From Bacteroidetes bacterium HGW-Bacteroidetes-2 (GTDB taxonomy: Bacteria; Bacteroidota; Bacteroidia; Flavobacteriales; Flavobacteriaceae): a stretch of 55,225 nt of DNA. The translations under genes and the position numbers were made by a program. The first letter of the stretch is position 1, and every line of letters starts with the position of its first letter. The notes below the pieces were generated by a model that saw only the letters and a program-made list of their open reading frames with translations, was not told the origin of the DNA and did not search any database. The stretch spans positions 1-55,225 of the forward strand of contig PHDJ01000019.1 of the NCBI GenBank assembly GCA_002842575.1, written 5' to 3'. Below are positions 21,761-30,644 of the stretch, in pieces.

Positions 21761-21967
21761 CTGAAAGTAAATTTTAGGATAAAGATACTAGGACTCATTT
21801 TAACCCTTAGTGGTGCAATAGCCCTTATTTTAGACATTTTAGATGCCTTTAGAAATATTGGTTTTGGATTTAGCCCTTGGGTATTAATTATATTGGGTAT
21901 TGTTTTCTTTTTTGCAGATATTGGTTTATTAAAACAACAAAAAGATACGGGCGTGAATCCATCGTAG
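21761..21967 (+). CDS. Small two-helix membrane protein without ATG start
   Basis: Reading the plus strand from CTG at 21761 to TAG at 21965-21967 gives 68 residues with two clear hydrophobic helices: IKILGLILTLSGAIALIL and SPWVLIILGIVFFFADIGLL. A charged tail, KQQKDTGVNPS, follows. The codon before the CTG is a stop (TAA at 21758-21760), and no ATG, GTG or TTG precedes the first helix. Either CTG (or an ATA/ATT codon) is the start, or the original start codon has been lost. The two-helix pattern with a proline-tryptophan turn is typical of small bacterial membrane proteins. Function is unknown. Confidence 0.55.
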   Translation: MKVNFRIKILGLILTLSGAIALILDILDAFRNIGFGFSPWVLIILGIVFFFADIGLLKQQKDTGVNPS

Positions 21968-22136
21968 AAATATTTTTTTCTGACTATTGATATATTTAAA
22001 ATGTATTTCTTTATAATAATTTTTAACAATATAAATAAATTAAAAATTTTATGATTAATAAAAGCCTAATTTACTAAAAACACTTAAAGTGAAAGTTTGT
22101 AAAAATTAAAATTCAATATATAAAAGAAAAATATGC

Positions 22137-23156
22137 ATGTCTAAAATTCATCAAGATATTATAAGACAATTCTTCACTCTTTTGCTAATTATATTGATGG
22201 CAATTTTAATATTTATGGGTTTATCTCCATATTTATCTGGTGTTCTTGGAGCTATCACCCTTTATATTATGATGAAAGGATGGATGCGTAATTTGGTTCA
22301 AAAAGGGTGGAAACCCTCTTTAGCGGCTTCTATTCTTATGCTTATTTCATTTATTGGGATTATTGTTCCAGTTGCATTAGTTATCTTGATGTTGTCATCA
22401 AAAGTTAAAGGTGGATTGCAAAAAGTAGAAGCAGGAATAAAAGTAATTAAGGAAGCTATTGCCGCTTTTGAGAAAAATTTGGGTTATTCCTATACTTCCT
22501 CTGTAGATTCTGGAAAAATATCAGGATGGATAAACGAAAATTTTCAAAACATTATTGGAGACACATTTAATATTTTTATAGCCATCACAATATTGTATTT
22601 TTTACTTTACTATATGTTGGTAAATCGTAAAAAATTTATTGAATCTTTGTTTACTTATTTACCTATGCGCCCTGAAAACATCAATATTTTAGGGAAAGAA
22701 ATAGGCAGTATTGTAAAATCAAACGCAATAGGAATACCCCTTGTTGCTATTTTACAAGGCTTTGTGGCTCTAATTGCCTTTCTTGCTTTAGGAGTTCCAA
22801 ACCCATGGTTTTGGTTTGTTATTACTACTATTGGATCTGTAATTCCAATTATCGGAACGGCAATAGGTATCATACCTGTTATTTTTTTATTATTTTCAAC
22901 AGGACATGACTGGGAAGCAATAGTGATGCTATTTTATGGAGTTTTAGTAGTAGGCACAACGGATAACTTGTTTCGATTGGTTGTTCAGAAAAAATTAGCA
23001 GATATTCACCCGTTAATTACCTTAATAGGAGTTATAATTGGTGTTCCTATTTTTGGATTTATAGGGTTAATATTTGGCCCACTTTTACTCAGCTTATTTT
23101 TGTTAATATTACGGATTTATAAAAAAGAATATGGTGAATATGGAAATGAAGAGTAG
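22137..23156 (+). CDS. AI-2E family transporter (permease)
   Basis: The 339-residue membrane protein has about eight predicted helices and the family's long soluble loop between helices (residues about 90-135). The C-terminal block IHPLITLIGVIIGVPIFGFIG is the most recognisable family segment. The AI-2E (PerM/TqsA) family includes exporters for varied small molecules and Na+/H+ antiporter-like members, so the substrate is open. The stop codon (23154-23156) directly abuts the folD stop on the other strand, so the converging genes have no spacer for a terminator. Confidence 0.88.
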   Translation: MSKIHQDIIRQFFTLLLIILMAILIFMGLSPYLSGVLGAITLYIMMKGWMRNLVQKGWKPSLAASILMLISFIGIIVPVALVILMLSSKVKGGLQKVEAGIKVIKEAIAAFEKNLGYSYTSSVDSGKISGWINENFQNIIGDTFNIFIAITILYFLLYYMLVNRKKFIESLFTYLPMRPENINILGKEIGSIVKSNAIGIPLVAILQGFVALIAFLALGVPNPWFWFVITTIGSVIPIIGTAIGIIPVIFLLFSTGHDWEAIVMLFYGVLVVGTTDNLFRLVVQKKLADIHPLITLIGVIIGVPIFGFIGLIFGPLLLSLFLLILRIYKKEYGEYGNEE

Positions 23157-24038
23157 TTACATCATCCTTTTTTGATCACGTGCTAGTAATGTATTTTTCA
23201 ATAACATGGCAATGGTCATTGGGCCTACACCACCTGGAACTGGAGTAATGTAAGATGCTTTTTTACTTACGTTTTCAAAATCTACATCGCCAGATATTCT
23301 ATACCCGTTAGGTTTGGTTTCATCAGGCACGCGTGTAATTCCAACATCTATAATCACAGCACCTTCCTTAACCATTTCTGCTTTTAGAAAATTTGGCACT
23401 CCAAGAGCCGAAATAATAATATCTGCTTGCGAAGTTATTTGTGTAATATTTTTTGTGGCGCTATGGGTTAAGGTAACTGTTGAATTTCCCGGCCAACCTT
23501 TTCTCCCCATTAAAATACTCATTGGTCTGCCTACAATATGACTTCTACCTATTACAACGGTGTGCTTACCTTTTGTTTGCACATTATAGCGTTCTAAAAG
23601 CTCTAGGATTCCAAATGGTGTTGCTGGGATAAAAGTACTCATGTCTAGTGCCATTTTTCCAAAATTTTCTGGATGAAAACCATCCACATCTTTACTAGGA
23701 TCTACAGACATTAACACTTTTTGTGTATTTATTTGTGATGGCAATGGCAACTGAATTATAAAACCGTCGATGTCGTCATTTGCATTTAATTCTTGAATTT
23801 TTTGTAATAACTCTAATTCGCTAGTAGTGTGTGGCAATCGAACCATGGTAGATTCAAATCCAACACGCTCACAGGCTTTTACTTTGCTAGCAACATAGGT
23901 AAGACTAGCTCCATCATTGCCCACAATAATAGCTGCTAAATGTGGTACTTTTTCACCTCTAACTTTCATTTCAGCTACTTCTGCAGCAATTTCATTTTTT
24001 ATGTCATTGGAAACTTTTTTTCCGTCTAATAGAATCAT
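23157..24038 (-). CDS. folD: Bifunctional methylenetetrahydrofolate dehydrogenase/cyclohydrolase
   Basis: FolD interconverts 5,10-methylene-THF and 10-formyl-THF in one-carbon metabolism. The 293-residue protein shows catalytic Tyr48 and Lys52 in the YVASK motif. It also has IIQLPLPSQINTQKVL, the conserved PATPFGILELL, and the NADP-binding GRSHIVGRPMSILM. It ends with YITPVPGGVGPMTIAMLL. It is the last gene of the minus-strand run that begins upstream at ffh or stands alone; the gap to ffh is 83 bases. Confidence 0.96.
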   Translation of the reverse strand: MILLDGKKVSNDIKNEIAAEVAEMKVRGEKVPHLAAIIVGNDGASLTYVASKVKACERVGFESTMVRLPHTTSELELLQKIQELNANDDIDGFIIQLPLPSQINTQKVLMSVDPSKDVDGFHPENFGKMALDMSTFIPATPFGILELLERYNVQTKGKHTVVIGRSHIVGRPMSILMGRKGWPGNSTVTLTHSATKNITQITSQADIIISALGVPNFLKAEMVKEGAVIIDVGITRVPDETKPNGYRISGDVDFENVSKKASYITPVPGGVGPMTIAMLLKNTLLARDQKRMM

Positions 24039-24121
24039 TAGTGATTGGTAATTAGTTTATTTTAAAAGTAAAAAAGTGCAAGGTAAAACTTTCAAATTTT
24101 TAGTAGCAAGAGTACATTTAT

Positions 24122-25450
24122 TTATCGCATTTTACCCATCATTTGCATCATTTTTTTTCCTCCCCCGCCTTGCATCATTTTCATCATTTTACTCATTTGC
24201 TCAAATTGCTTCAATAGTTGATTTACTTGCTGTACTGAGGTACCACTACCTTTCCCTATTCTTTTCTTTCTATTGGCATTAATTATTGTGGGCTGGCTTC
24301 TTTCTTCTGGAGTCATCGAGTGAATAATGGCTTCAATATGTTTAAACGAGTCCTCTTCAATATCTATATCTTTTAATGCTTTGCCTGCACCAGGTATCAT
24401 GCCAATCAAATCTTTCATATTACCCATTTTCTTCACTTGTTGTATTTGGGTCAAAAAATCATCAAATCCGAATTGATTTTTAGCAATTTTCTTTTGAAGC
24501 TTTCTAGCTTCCTCCTCATCATATTGCTCTTGGGCTCTTTCTACAAGTGAAATTACGTCGCCCATACCCAAAATTCGGTCTGCCATACGTGATGGATAAA
24601 ACACATCTATAGCTTCCATCTTTTCACCAGTACCGATAAACTTAATAGGTTTGTTTACGACACTTTTTATGGAAATTGCGGCTCCACCACGAGTATCTCC
24701 ATCTAGTTTGGTTAATATTACACCATCAAAGTTTAGTTTGTCGTTAAATGCCTTTGCGGTATTCACGGCATCCTGACCTGTCATAGCATCTACAACAAAT
24801 AAAGTTTCTTGGGGTTGAATTGCTTTGTGAATATTAGCAATTTCTTTCATCATTGCTTCATCCACTGCAAGACGTCCTGCAGTATCTATAATTACTACAT
24901 TAAATCCATTTTGTTTTGCGTGTATAATGGCATTTTGTGCTATTTGTACTGGGTTTTTATTCTCAACTTCACTGTAAACCTCAACCCCAATTTGTTCACC
25001 AACTACGTGCAATTGATTAATTGCTGCTGGTCGATACACATCACAAGCTACCAATAAAGGTTTCTTCGTTTTTTTAGTTTTTAAATAGTTTGCTAATTTT
25101 CCTGAAAAAGTGGTTTTACCACTACCTTGAAGACCAGACATTAAAATAACGCTTGGATTTCCGCTCAAGTTGATTCCTTCAGCATCGCCTCCCATCAATT
25201 GTGTAAGTTCGTCTTTAACGAGTTTTACCATCAATTGTCCTGGCTGTAAAGTGGTTAATACATTTTGACCTAATGCTTTTTCTTTTACACTATTCGTAAA
25301 TTCTTTGGCAATTTTAAAGTTTACATCGGCATCTAGTAAAGCACGCCTTACTTCTTTTAAAGTTTCTGCAACGTTTACTTCTGTAATACTTCCGTGTCCT
25401 TTAAGGATATGTAATGCTTTATCTAACTTTTCGTTTAAATTATCAAACAT
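24122..25450 (-). CDS. ffh: Signal recognition particle protein Ffh (SRP54)
   Basis: Ffh binds signal sequences on ribosomes and hands them to FtsY (29548) at the membrane. The 442-residue protein has the N domain, then the SRP GTPase (GLQGSGKTTFSGKLANYL near 106, DTAGRLAVDE, TKLDGDTRGGAA). A methionine-rich M domain ends in a Gly/Met tail (MMQGGGGKKMMQMMGKMR). The promoter at 25478-25508 matches the flavobacterial consensus very well. No gene for the SRP RNA was recognised in the window. Confidence 0.97.
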   Translation of the reverse strand: MFDNLNEKLDKALHILKGHGSITEVNVAETLKEVRRALLDADVNFKIAKEFTNSVKEKALGQNVLTTLQPGQLMVKLVKDELTQLMGGDAEGINLSGNPSVILMSGLQGSGKTTFSGKLANYLKTKKTKKPLLVACDVYRPAAINQLHVVGEQIGVEVYSEVENKNPVQIAQNAIIHAKQNGFNVVIIDTAGRLAVDEAMMKEIANIHKAIQPQETLFVVDAMTGQDAVNTAKAFNDKLNFDGVILTKLDGDTRGGAAISIKSVVNKPIKFIGTGEKMEAIDVFYPSRMADRILGMGDVISLVERAQEQYDEEEARKLQKKIAKNQFGFDDFLTQIQQVKKMGNMKDLIGMIPGAGKALKDIDIEEDSFKHIEAIIHSMTPEERSQPTIINANRKKRIGKGSGTSVQQVNQLLKQFEQMSKMMKMMQGGGGKKMMQMMGKMR

Positions 25451-25477
25451 AGGTATTTCTTACTTTTTTAAGAGTTG

Positions 25478-25508
25478 CAAAGATAAGGATATGTTAGTGA
25501 GTTACAAA
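25478..25508 (-). promoter_or_regulatory. Promoter of ffh
   Basis: The minus strand carries TTTG (25505-25508), exactly 19 bases, then TATCTTTG (25478-25485). This is an ideal TTTG-N19-TAnnTTTG promoter, 27 bases from the start codon. Confidence 0.72.
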
Positions 25509-25558
25509 GAGTGAATTTGGGAAAAAATGAAGTTTAATAAAAAATGATAAAAATTTAG

Positions 25559-26803
25559 CTATTTATTCTTCTCTTCTATCCACTTGCTAAAATACTTTGT
25601 ACTTTGCATAGAATGATGCGCTAGTAAGCTACCTATCCAATTGTCCTCTCTATGTTTTTTTAGATCTAGGAGGGTGGTTTCTATTTTTTTAAGAAGATTG
25701 TTTGCAAAGTTCTCTTTAGTAAATCGTTTTTCTAGAATTGTAAACCCATTTGTTTGGGCTTGTTGCCAAATTAGTTTGTTTGTGAATAACTCTTTTGCTT
25801 TTTCCGAAAATGCATCCGGGTTATTTTCAATAAAACCGCTCCAAAAATAATCGCCTGGAATACCTTCAGCACCAACTGTCGAAGTTATACTTGGCGTTCC
25901 TGATTGCATGGCTTGAATGAGTTTTCCTTTTAATCCGGCACCATATCGCAAAGGAGCTAACATCACTTTAGCTTTTTGAACTTCTTTAAATGCATCTTCT
26001 ACCCAACCCCTAATAAAAAATCGCTCCTTGGGGTTATGCAGTTGTTTGATTTGTGGTGATACATAGGCTCCAAAACCATGCAATTCCGCTTTTGGAAGCG
26101 TTTTTGAAAGTATCGGCCAAATGGTTTCTTTTAAATATAAAATGGCATCTAAATTAGGCTGGTGTTTGTAATTTCCTAAAAAAATGAAATTGGTTCTTTC
26201 TTCAAATGTAGGCAAAGACTCTTTTTCGGAATGGGAAATTTTTTGACATAAAAAGGGAAGATAGAATAGCAAAGAAACATCCATTTTGAATTTCTCTTGC
26301 AAGAGTTGCATTTCTACTTCTGAAATTATCAGCGAAAAATCACACCTATAGATACTTGCTATTTCGCGTTTTGCAAGATTAGAAAATAAATCTATTTTTT
26401 CTTTTCCTTCTTTTTGTGCTTGCTGCCTAACTTTTCTAACGAAGTGTAAATCTTCTGTATCCAAAATTCGCAATGCATTTGGGCATACCTCTGCTACACG
26501 CCATCCAAATTGCTCTTCGGTGTAAAACCGGTCAAATAAAACAATGTAAGGATTTAGGTTTTTTAAAAATTCATTAAACTCAGAATCATTGAGTTTTATA
26601 TGGCTTTCCTTAATTCCCAAGGCATTTAAATCATCAGAATAGATAGACTTTTCAGCAGAGGATGCAAATGTAATTTTAAAATTATTTTTTAAAAAGAAAT
26701 CTATCAATTGCAAAATACGCAGTCCGGCAGCTGTAGTTTTTGATTCTGGCCAAACAAAACCAATGATGAGAACGTGTTGTGCTATTTTGGTTTCAAAATT
26801 CAA
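25559..26803 (-). CDS. Glycosyltransferase, GT-B fold (GT4-like)
   Basis: The 414-residue protein has an N-terminal Rossmann segment (HVLIIGFVWPESKTTAAGLRILQLIDFF) and a C-terminal GT1/GT4-like half. That half has FIFLGNYKHQPNLDAILYL, AELHGFGAY and LAPLRYGAGLKGKLIQAMQSGTPSITSTVGAEGI, the sugar-nucleotide binding region. It probably transfers a sugar during surface glycan synthesis. The frame opens with a TTG codon (MNFETK); no better start is evident. The 5' end lies 9 bases after the upstream lipoprotein gene on the same strand, so the two are likely co-transcribed. Confidence 0.85.
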   Translation of the reverse strand: MNFETKIAQHVLIIGFVWPESKTTAAGLRILQLIDFFLKNNFKITFASSAEKSIYSDDLNALGIKESHIKLNDSEFNEFLKNLNPYIVLFDRFYTEEQFGWRVAEVCPNALRILDTEDLHFVRKVRQQAQKEGKEKIDLFSNLAKREIASIYRCDFSLIISEVEMQLLQEKFKMDVSLLFYLPFLCQKISHSEKESLPTFEERTNFIFLGNYKHQPNLDAILYLKETIWPILSKTLPKAELHGFGAYVSPQIKQLHNPKERFFIRGWVEDAFKEVQKAKVMLAPLRYGAGLKGKLIQAMQSGTPSITSTVGAEGIPGDYFWSGFIENNPDAFSEKAKELFTNKLIWQQAQTNGFTILEKRFTKENFANNLLKKIETTLLDLKKHREDNWIGSLLAHHSMQSTKYFSKWIEEKNK

Positions 26804-26812
26804 TTTTTGAAT

Positions 26813-28045
26813 TTAAAGTTTATCAAGATTAATGGAAGCTACTTTTATGTTTGAAGTAGTCTCCTCCACATTCGTCCAAGCAAAATATACCACGTTATTT
26901 AATACCTGCATTTGAGGAAAACCACTTGCTCTGCTTTTAGAAAAATCGGCGATTGCAAAAGGGGTAGAAACGGTACCGCTTATATTAATTTTTACTACTT
27001 GCACTTTAGCTTCTTCGCCAAAGGCTTCCACCCAAGAAACCAAAGCATTTTCTTCGTCTAGCAAAACAATAGCAACTCGTCCTATTGGATCACCACCATC
27101 CATTTGTATGGGTGAAAGAAATGTTTCGCCATCATCTTTTGAAAAAACAGCCTGTACTTTAGCCTGATTATTTGCTCCTGTAAACCAAGCAACCGCAAGC
27201 GTACTTTCAAAAGCAACTGCACTAGGCCCGTTTACTGGACAGCCAAAAATTTCCCAATTATCGTTGTGAATAGTTTTTGGCTCGATCCATTTTCCGTCCA
27301 CATTCCTAACGATAGAGATGTCTCTTACTTCAGCGTCTGACCTATCGCGATACAAAACAACCGGGCCATTTTTTGTGATGGCAGCAGTGGTTTGACAACA
27401 ATCGCATATACGTGAATCTAATAATTGTTCTTCCGATAGGACTCCTTCTTTACTAAGTATTGCACCACGCAATGTCATTGCACCACCACCAGCTTGATCG
27501 TGATTTTCTCCTGAGGTATTTCTACCATCCAACCAAGTTATAAAAAAGGATTCTTCTCCATAAGGAAGCATGCTTACAAAGCCGTGCTCGGTTTTAGTAA
27601 TGTCTTTATGAATTTTAAATGGCTTAGACCACTCCTTTTTTTCTTGTTTTTGAAGAACAAAAATATCATAGGCATAGGTAGTGGTATCTGACATTTTAAG
27701 ATAGTTTGCCAGAAGATTTTCGCCGTTTTTAGCTACTTTAGGGAAATCGGCCCAATTCACAAACCAATCGGTGCCTGATGCGATTTTTTCAGGTTTTTTC
27801 CATTTATTTTCAAAAAATTCTGAAAAATATAAGCTATTTAATGAATCCTTTGTAGTAACCCAAGAAATAAAAAGATGGTTATTCGCTATAAACATATAAG
27901 GAAGTGAGCTTCCATTTTCTGAAGGAAATGAAATATAGTCAATTGGAGTTTTTGCTTCATCATTTAAATGGATGGTTTGCTTTTCATTTTTACAAGAAAG
28001 AAAAAGGAGGGCAAAACAAATAGTAATTTTTGCGAATACTTTCAT
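26813..28045 (-). CDS. Lipoprotein with sialidase-like beta-propeller
   Basis: The 410-residue protein has a lipoprotein signal (LLFLSCKNE, Cys about 18). The long mature part carries repeated Asp-box-like segments (SKDDGETFLSP, ENLLANYLKM, SWVEAFGEEAKVQVV) consistent with a six-bladed propeller of the exo-sialidase/BNR superfamily. A short Cys-rich stretch (SRICDCCQTTAAI) in the middle is notable and could bind metal or form disulfides. No catalytic residues can be assigned. It lies between rimO and the glycosyltransferase on the minus strand. Confidence 0.7.
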   Translation of the reverse strand: MKVFAKITICFALLFLSCKNEKQTIHLNDEAKTPIDYISFPSENGSSLPYMFIANNHLFISWVTTKDSLNSLYFSEFFENKWKKPEKIASGTDWFVNWADFPKVAKNGENLLANYLKMSDTTTYAYDIFVLQKQEKKEWSKPFKIHKDITKTEHGFVSMLPYGEESFFITWLDGRNTSGENHDQAGGGAMTLRGAILSKEGVLSEEQLLDSRICDCCQTTAAITKNGPVVLYRDRSDAEVRDISIVRNVDGKWIEPKTIHNDNWEIFGCPVNGPSAVAFESTLAVAWFTGANNQAKVQAVFSKDDGETFLSPIQMDGGDPIGRVAIVLLDEENALVSWVEAFGEEAKVQVVKINISGTVSTPFAIADFSKSRASGFPQMQVLNNVVYFAWTNVEETTSNIKVASINLDKL

Positions 28046-28075
28046 TTTAAAAAAAATAAAATCAAAATTAGTTAA

Positions 28076-29377
28076 TTAAACAGGCTCCGCATACAAATCA
28101 AAATCTGCAGCTTCGGTTATTATTACCTGAGCAAAGTCTCCAGTTTTTAAATAGTATTTAGAGGCATCGATTAACACCTCATTGTCTACATCGGGTGAAT
28201 CAAATTCAGTTCTTCCCACAAAGTAGGTTCCTTCTTTACGGTCAATAACCACTTTAAATACTTTGCCTATTTTTTCTTGATTTAATTCCCATGAAATTTG
28301 CGATTGCAATTCCATTATTTCGTTTGCACGTTCTTGTTTTACATCTTCGGGTACATCGTCTTCTAAATGGTATGCGTGTGTGTTTTCCTCGTGCGAGTAG
28401 GTGAAACATCCTAAACGTTCAAAACGCATTTCGGCAACCCAATTTTTTAACGTTTGAAAGTCTTGTTCTGTTTCCCCAGGATAGCCTACAATCAAAGTGG
28501 TTCTAATTGCCATTTTGGGAACTGCCGCTCTGAAATCCTGCAATAATTTTGTTGTTTTTGCGTGTGTGGTTCCGCGGCGCATGGATTTTAAAATAGAATC
28601 TGATATATGCTGTAAAGGAATATCGATGTAATTGCAAATTTTAGGTTCATTACGCATTATTTCCAGCACATCCATTGGAAAACCGGTAGGAAATGCATAA
28701 TGTAACCGAATCCATTCTATTCCTTCCACTTTAACTAATGCTTGAAGTAATTCTGCAAGGTTTCTTTTTTTGTAAATATCTAGGCCGTAATAGGTTAAAT
28801 CTTGAGCGATAAGTATTAATTCTTTCACACCGTTTGCTGCTAGCTTTTCTGCTTCAATAACCAAATCTTCCAAGGGTGTACTTTTGTGTTTTCCACGCAT
28901 AATTGGGATTGCACAAAAAGAACAAGGTCGGTCACAACCTTCGGCTATTTTTAAGTAGGCATAATTTTTAGGCGTTGTGGTTAAACGCTCGCCTATGAGC
29001 TCGTGTTTATAATCGGCTCCAAGCGCTTTTAAAAGTCCGGGGAGCTCAGTAGTTCCAAAATACTGATCTACCAAGGGGATTTCTTTTTGTAAATCTGATT
29101 TATAGCGTTCGGAAAGACATCCGGTAACAAATACTTTATCGATAAGACCGTCTTCTTTTTTTTGAACGTATTCTAAAATGGTATTGATGCTTTCTTCTTT
29201 GGCATTAGCAATAAAACCGCAAGTATTAATAACAACAATGTTGCCATCTTCTTCGTGAACTACTTCTTTGTTGTTGGCGCGAAGTTGTCCCATCAATACT
29301 TCAGAGTCATAGACGTTTTTAGAACAGCCAAGAGTGACTACATTGATTTTATTTTTTTTTAATGTTTTTGTGCGCAT
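28076..29377 (-). CDS. rimO: Ribosomal protein S12 methylthiotransferase
   Basis: RimO adds a methylthio group to an Asp of ribosomal protein S12 using two iron-sulfur clusters. The 433-residue protein has the N-terminal UPF0004 domain with its three cysteines (LGCSKNVYDSEVLMG, INTCGFIANAKEES, TGCLSERY). The radical SAM domain has the cluster motif CDRPCSFCAIPIMRGKHKS and GYPGETEQDF, and the protein ends in a TRAM-like domain. It is distinguished from MiaB by the SKNVYDSE/IPIMRGKHKS text. A -7 box is at 29399-29406. Confidence 0.94.
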   Translation of the reverse strand: MRTKTLKKNKINVVTLGCSKNVYDSEVLMGQLRANNKEVVHEEDGNIVVINTCGFIANAKEESINTILEYVQKKEDGLIDKVFVTGCLSERYKSDLQKEIPLVDQYFGTTELPGLLKALGADYKHELIGERLTTTPKNYAYLKIAEGCDRPCSFCAIPIMRGKHKSTPLEDLVIEAEKLAANGVKELILIAQDLTYYGLDIYKKRNLAELLQALVKVEGIEWIRLHYAFPTGFPMDVLEIMRNEPKICNYIDIPLQHISDSILKSMRRGTTHAKTTKLLQDFRAAVPKMAIRTTLIVGYPGETEQDFQTLKNWVAEMRFERLGCFTYSHEENTHAYHLEDDVPEDVKQERANEIMELQSQISWELNQEKIGKVFKVVIDRKEGTYFVGRTEFDSPDVDNEVLIDASKYYLKTGDFAQVIITEAADFDLYAEPV

Positions 29378-29398
29378 ATTTTATTTTAAAAAGGACTG

Positions 29399-29406
29399 CA
29401 AAGATA
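29399..29406 (-). promoter_or_regulatory. Putative -7 element of rimO promoter
   Basis: The minus strand reads TATCTTTG, 21 bases upstream of the rimO ATG. The -33 region is not clear. Confidence 0.45.
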
Positions 29407-29473
29407 CAATCTAAATTAATCCTTTAGTATAATTAATATTCTTATTAAAAAGGTTTTAGTAGATGTATCCCTA

Positions 29474-29560
29474 CTTTTTTAAGTAATTATATATTATTTA
29501 GGAGGTTAGGCAGCTTGAGACCGTTTTAGTTTTACACCAAAGGTTGATTACTTAAAAAAG
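29474..29560 (-). repeat. 14-base inverted repeat around the ftsY 3' end
   Basis: CTTTTTTAAGTAAT at 29474-29487 is the exact complement of ATTACTTAAAAAAG at 29547-29560. The right arm includes the ftsY stop codon (29548-29550). The arms are 59 bases apart and could form a long-range stem at the end of the ftsY transcript. No other gene is seen in 29378-29547. Confidence 0.45.
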
Positions 29561-30501
29561 GAATCTACAAACTCAAATTTATTAAACACTTGCAGGTCTT
29601 CAAGTCCTTCACCCACACCAATATATTTAACCGGAATTTTAAACTGATCACTTATTCCTATTACAACCCCGCCTTTTGCGGTGCCGTCGAGTTTGGTAAC
29701 TGCAAGAGCAGTAACTTCAGTTGCTGCGGTGAACTGTTTAGCTTGTTCAAAAGCGTTTTGTCCTGTAGAACCATCGAGTACTAATAGTACTTCATGAGGT
29801 GCATCAGGCACGACTTTTTGCATTACTCGTTTTACTTTGGTAAGCTCATTCATAAGGTTTACTTTGTTGTGTAACCGTCCTGCAGTATCGATAATTACAA
29901 TGTCTGAATTTTGTTTAACGGCACTTTCTAAAGTATCAAAAGCCACTGAAGCAGGGTCGCTTCCCATGTTTTGCTTAACTAATGGCACTCCTGTTCTATC
30001 TGCCCAAATTTGAAGTTGGTCAATTGCTGCAGCCCTAAAAGTATCTGCAGCACCTAATATTACCGATTTTCCATTATTTTTAAATTGGTGAGCCAATTTA
30101 CCAATGGTAGTTGTTTTTCCAACTCCGTTTACACCAACGACCATTATTACATAAGGTTTTATATTAGATGGTACTGAAAAATCAGTTGCTTCACCAGAGT
30201 TGGTTTCAGATAGGAGTCCAGCAATTTCTTCTCTTAAAATTTCATTTAACTCTGAAGTGCCCAAATATTTATCTTTAGAAACTCTTACTTCAATGCGCTC
30301 AATTATTTTAAGAGTGGTATTGACCCCAACATCAGATGAGACCAGAATTTCTTCTAAATTGTCTAGAACATCCTCATCAACCTTTGATTTTCCGGCAACG
30401 GCTTTGCTTAATTTGCCTAAAAAAGTGGTTTTCGATTTTTCAAGTCCTTTGTCTAAAGTTTCCTTTTTTTCGGAAGAGAATATTTTTTTAAAAAAACTCA
30501 T
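29548..30501 (-). CDS. ftsY: Signal recognition particle receptor FtsY
   Basis: FtsY is the membrane receptor for the Ffh-ribosome complex. The SRP GTPase domain shows MVVGVNGVGKTTTIGKLAHQF, GAADTFRAAAIDQLQ, IDTAGRLHNKVNLMNEL and TKLDGTAKGGVVIGI. The frame can be extended upstream to 30579 with an in-frame codon, but the extra residues (MLYINFGKISLF...) look non-coding. The natural ATG at 30501 gives MSFFKKIFSSEKKETLDKG, the usual basic N-terminus, and 317 residues. It follows DUF4295 and is separated from it by a terminator-like hairpin at 30599-30623. Confidence 0.95.
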   Translation of the reverse strand: MSFFKKIFSSEKKETLDKGLEKSKTTFLGKLSKAVAGKSKVDEDVLDNLEEILVSSDVGVNTTLKIIERIEVRVSKDKYLGTSELNEILREEIAGLLSETNSGEATDFSVPSNIKPYVIMVVGVNGVGKTTTIGKLAHQFKNNGKSVILGAADTFRAAAIDQLQIWADRTGVPLVKQNMGSDPASVAFDTLESAVKQNSDIVIIDTAGRLHNKVNLMNELTKVKRVMQKVVPDAPHEVLLVLDGSTGQNAFEQAKQFTAATEVTALAVTKLDGTAKGGVVIGISDQFKIPVKYIGVGEGLEDLQVFNKFEFVDSFFK

Positions 30502-30598
30502 TTTTTGGATATTAGAAAATTCATAAAAAAAATTAGTAAAATTAAACAAACTAATTTTACCAAAATTAATATATAGCAAATATACATAAAAAGAAAAA

Positions 30599-30623
30599 GC
30601 CGTCTTACCAAAAGGTAGACGGC
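30599..30623 (-). terminator. Terminator after the rpmB-rpmG-DUF4295 operon
   Basis: GCCGTCTACC (minus strand) pairs with GGTAAGACGGC with a single bulged base. It is followed on the minus strand by a T-rich tract, 22 bases after the DUF4295 stop. Confidence 0.75.
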
Positions 30624-30644
30624 ATGAATATAAAATTTTAAATT

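Noticed and set aside
21757-22029. Minus-strand 90-residue ORF
   Set aside because: It is antisense to the more convincing plus-strand two-helix frame at 21761-21967 and has a Lys/Ile/Pro-rich composition without motif.
30502-30579. N-terminal extension of FtsY
   Set aside because: The extra 26 residues are Phe/Tyr-rich and lie in AT-rich intergenic sequence; the ATG at 30501 gives the normal basic N-terminus.
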